Below, in pieces: positions 62,864 to 64,000 of a DNA stretch of 64,000 nucleotides. The notes below the pieces were generated by a model that saw only the letters and a list, made by a program, of their open reading frames with translations, did no database searches and was not told the origin of the DNA. The stretch's first letter is position 1; the number at the start of each line of letters is the position of its first letter. Both the position numbers and the translations under genes were made by a program. The DNA is from Paenibacillus sp. 1_12. GTDB taxonomy: Bacteria; Bacillota; Bacilli; Paenibacillales; NBRC-103111. The stretch is taken from positions 1-64,000 of the forward strand of contig NZ_FOTE01000016.1 of NCBI RefSeq assembly GCF_900114475.1, in the 5' to 3' direction.

Positions 62864-63802
62864 ATGAAAAAATTACTTGTGTTTATGCTTAAATCCATAG
62901 GTGCATTAGTTGCAGCCATTGGTCTCTTTATTGCAATTGTTTTTATAGCCGATATAATCAGCAGTAAATCGGAGCAAGGAAAAATAATACCCTATGGGCA
63001 GTCTGTACTTGTCGACGGTAAAAATATGAATGTTACGATTCAAGGGAAAGGCGAAGAAACGGTCGTACTATTACCTGGTTTTGGAACGGCAGCACCCGCT
63101 CTGGATTATAAGCCGTTAGTGGATGAACTGTCTCCATTTTACAGAGTCGTCGTAATTGAGCCTTTTGGTTATGGACTAAGTGATGTTACCGAAAAAGAAC
63201 GAACTGTAGATAACATGGTAAGTGAAATTCACGAATCTTTACAACGTCTTCATATTGACCGCTATATTCTCATGGCCCACTCCATTTCAGGCATTTACGG
63301 ACTGGATTATGTGAACAAATATGAAAACGAAGTCAGTGCATTTGTCGGTATCGATAGCAGCGTTCCAACGCAAGGCGGTACGGATGATCCATTCCCGGCA
63401 GAAACGTATAAACTGCTCAAAAAATCAGGTTTCTCCCGATTGTTAATGAAACTGACCACTGACCAACTGATTACACCAACCGTTGATGATCAAACGAGAG
63501 AACAAATTAGAATTCTTACGCTCAAAAACATGTTTAATCCTAACATCTTAAGTGAAGGCGAACATTTTATTTCTAATTTTAAAGCTGCTGTAAAGTTGAC
63601 CTTCCCAACGAACCTTCCGGTTATTTTCTTTTTACAAGCAAATGATACCGAAACGGAAGGCTGGATACCACTTCATGAGGAGCAAATAAAAAACTCTGTA
63701 CATGGAAAAGTGATGACATTTGAAGGTGGGCACTATTTGCATCATACTCGGTCCAAAGAAATCGAGGAGAATTTCAGGGAATTTATGAATGAAATAAAAT
63801 AA
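62864..63802 (+). CDS. Membrane-anchored alpha/beta hydrolase
   Basis: 312 residues. An N-terminal hydrophobic segment (about 9-31) anchors it or exports it; the rest is an alpha/beta-hydrolase fold with VVLLPGFGTAAPALDYKPLV, nucleophile Ser140 in MAHSISGIYG, and catalytic His near the end in EGGHYLHHT. AGGAAAGGG precedes the ATG. The preceding two-component system and the tandem site at 62589-62608 suggest it is a target. Substrate unknown (esterase or lipase-like). Confidence 0.87.
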   Translation: MKKLLVFMLKSIGALVAAIGLFIAIVFIADIISSKSEQGKIIPYGQSVLVDGKNMNVTIQGKGEETVVLLPGFGTAAPALDYKPLVDELSPFYRVVVIEPFGYGLSDVTEKERTVDNMVSEIHESLQRLHIDRYILMAHSISGIYGLDYVNKYENEVSAFVGIDSSVPTQGGTDDPFPAETYKLLKKSGFSRLLMKLTTDQLITPTVDDQTREQIRILTLKNMFNPNILSEGEHFISNFKAAVKLTFPTNLPVIFFLQANDTETEGWIPLHEEQIKNSVHGKVMTFEGGHYLHHTRSKEIEENFREFMNEIK

Positions 63803-63823
63803 AAGATATCAATGAGCACAGCA

Positions 63824-63865
63824 AAAAATACACTTTATCCTTGGACTTGGATGAAGTGTATTTTT
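63824..63865 (+). terminator. Rho-independent terminator after the hydrolase
   Basis: AAAAATACACTT and AAGTGTATTTTT form a perfect 12-bp stem around an 18-nt loop, 22 bp after the stop codon. Nothing recognisable follows to the window end. Confidence 0.88.
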
Positions 63866-64000
63866 GTTAATCACAGGAAACTGCGTAAAGACAGCACCAG
63901 TAACAAATCAGCCAGTATAGCAAAAAGAAACAGAAGGCTACGGTTAGTTTTCAGTTAGATTTCGTAAGCTGTGAAAAAACTGCCAACGCCCCGTCAGCTT

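Overview
The window looks like a chromosomal segment of an endospore-forming Bacillota, most probably a Paenibacillus or close relative. The reasons are two complete GerA-type germinant-receptor operons, a CwlJ cortex hydrolase, YesM/YesN two-component regulators next to carbohydrate ABC transporters, a LplB/YtcP/LipO-type transporter, S-layer-homology (SLH) proteins, strong GGAGG ribosome binding sites with frequent TTG/GTG starts, and moderate GC. The species assignment is inference from gene content; no rRNA, tRNA or CRISPR array was seen.

Layout. 1-1.1 kb: the end of an IS256-family element and two joined gene remnants. 1.3-11.1 kb: a sugar-uptake and catabolism locus (histidine kinase, AraC-type response regulator, binding protein, two permeases, two DapA-family aldolase-like enzymes flanking an aldo/keto reductase) with a cre-like site before the transporter. 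11.4-12.5 kb: a membrane protein whose layout resembles pentameric ligand-gated ion channels. 12.8-21.2 kb: two tandem ger operons on the minus strand, each in the order A-C-D-B. 21.4-25.7 kb: a minus-strand TetR / amino-acid ABC transporter / M24 peptidase operon with a palindromic operator. 26.1-33.2 kb: a second sugar locus (LplB- and YtcP-type permeases, large lipoprotein, membrane AraC regulator, enolase-superfamily enzyme).

34-42 kb holds two small predicted regulons. A TetR gene and a frameshifted aldo/keto reductase share the site GAACAGAACTGTTC. Two MerR genes lie among three promoters (patatin, aldehyde dehydrogenase, SDR) whose 19-20 bp spacers carry the same TAAAGT..CTTTA dyad. 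From 42 to 60 kb the sequence is accessory and decaying: an intact IS3-family element sits in a dihydrofolate-reductase-like gene with a 3-bp target duplication, and there are remnants of nitroreductase, CAP/SLH protein, GNAT, FN3/SLH protein, IS110 transposase and cytidine deaminase genes. Between them lie apparently intact genes (cwlJ, hydrolase, metalloprotease-like protein, VOC protein, WYL regulator, APH-like kinase, VanZ, CBS) and two families of intergenic repeats. 60.5-63.8 kb: an OmpR/histidine-kinase pair followed by an alpha/beta hydrolase preceded by a tandem repeat that fits an OmpR-type binding site.

Several frameshifts are single-base and one is in a homopolymer, so some 'pseudogenes' could be sequence errors; the IS insertion and the multi-lesion genes cannot be explained that way.
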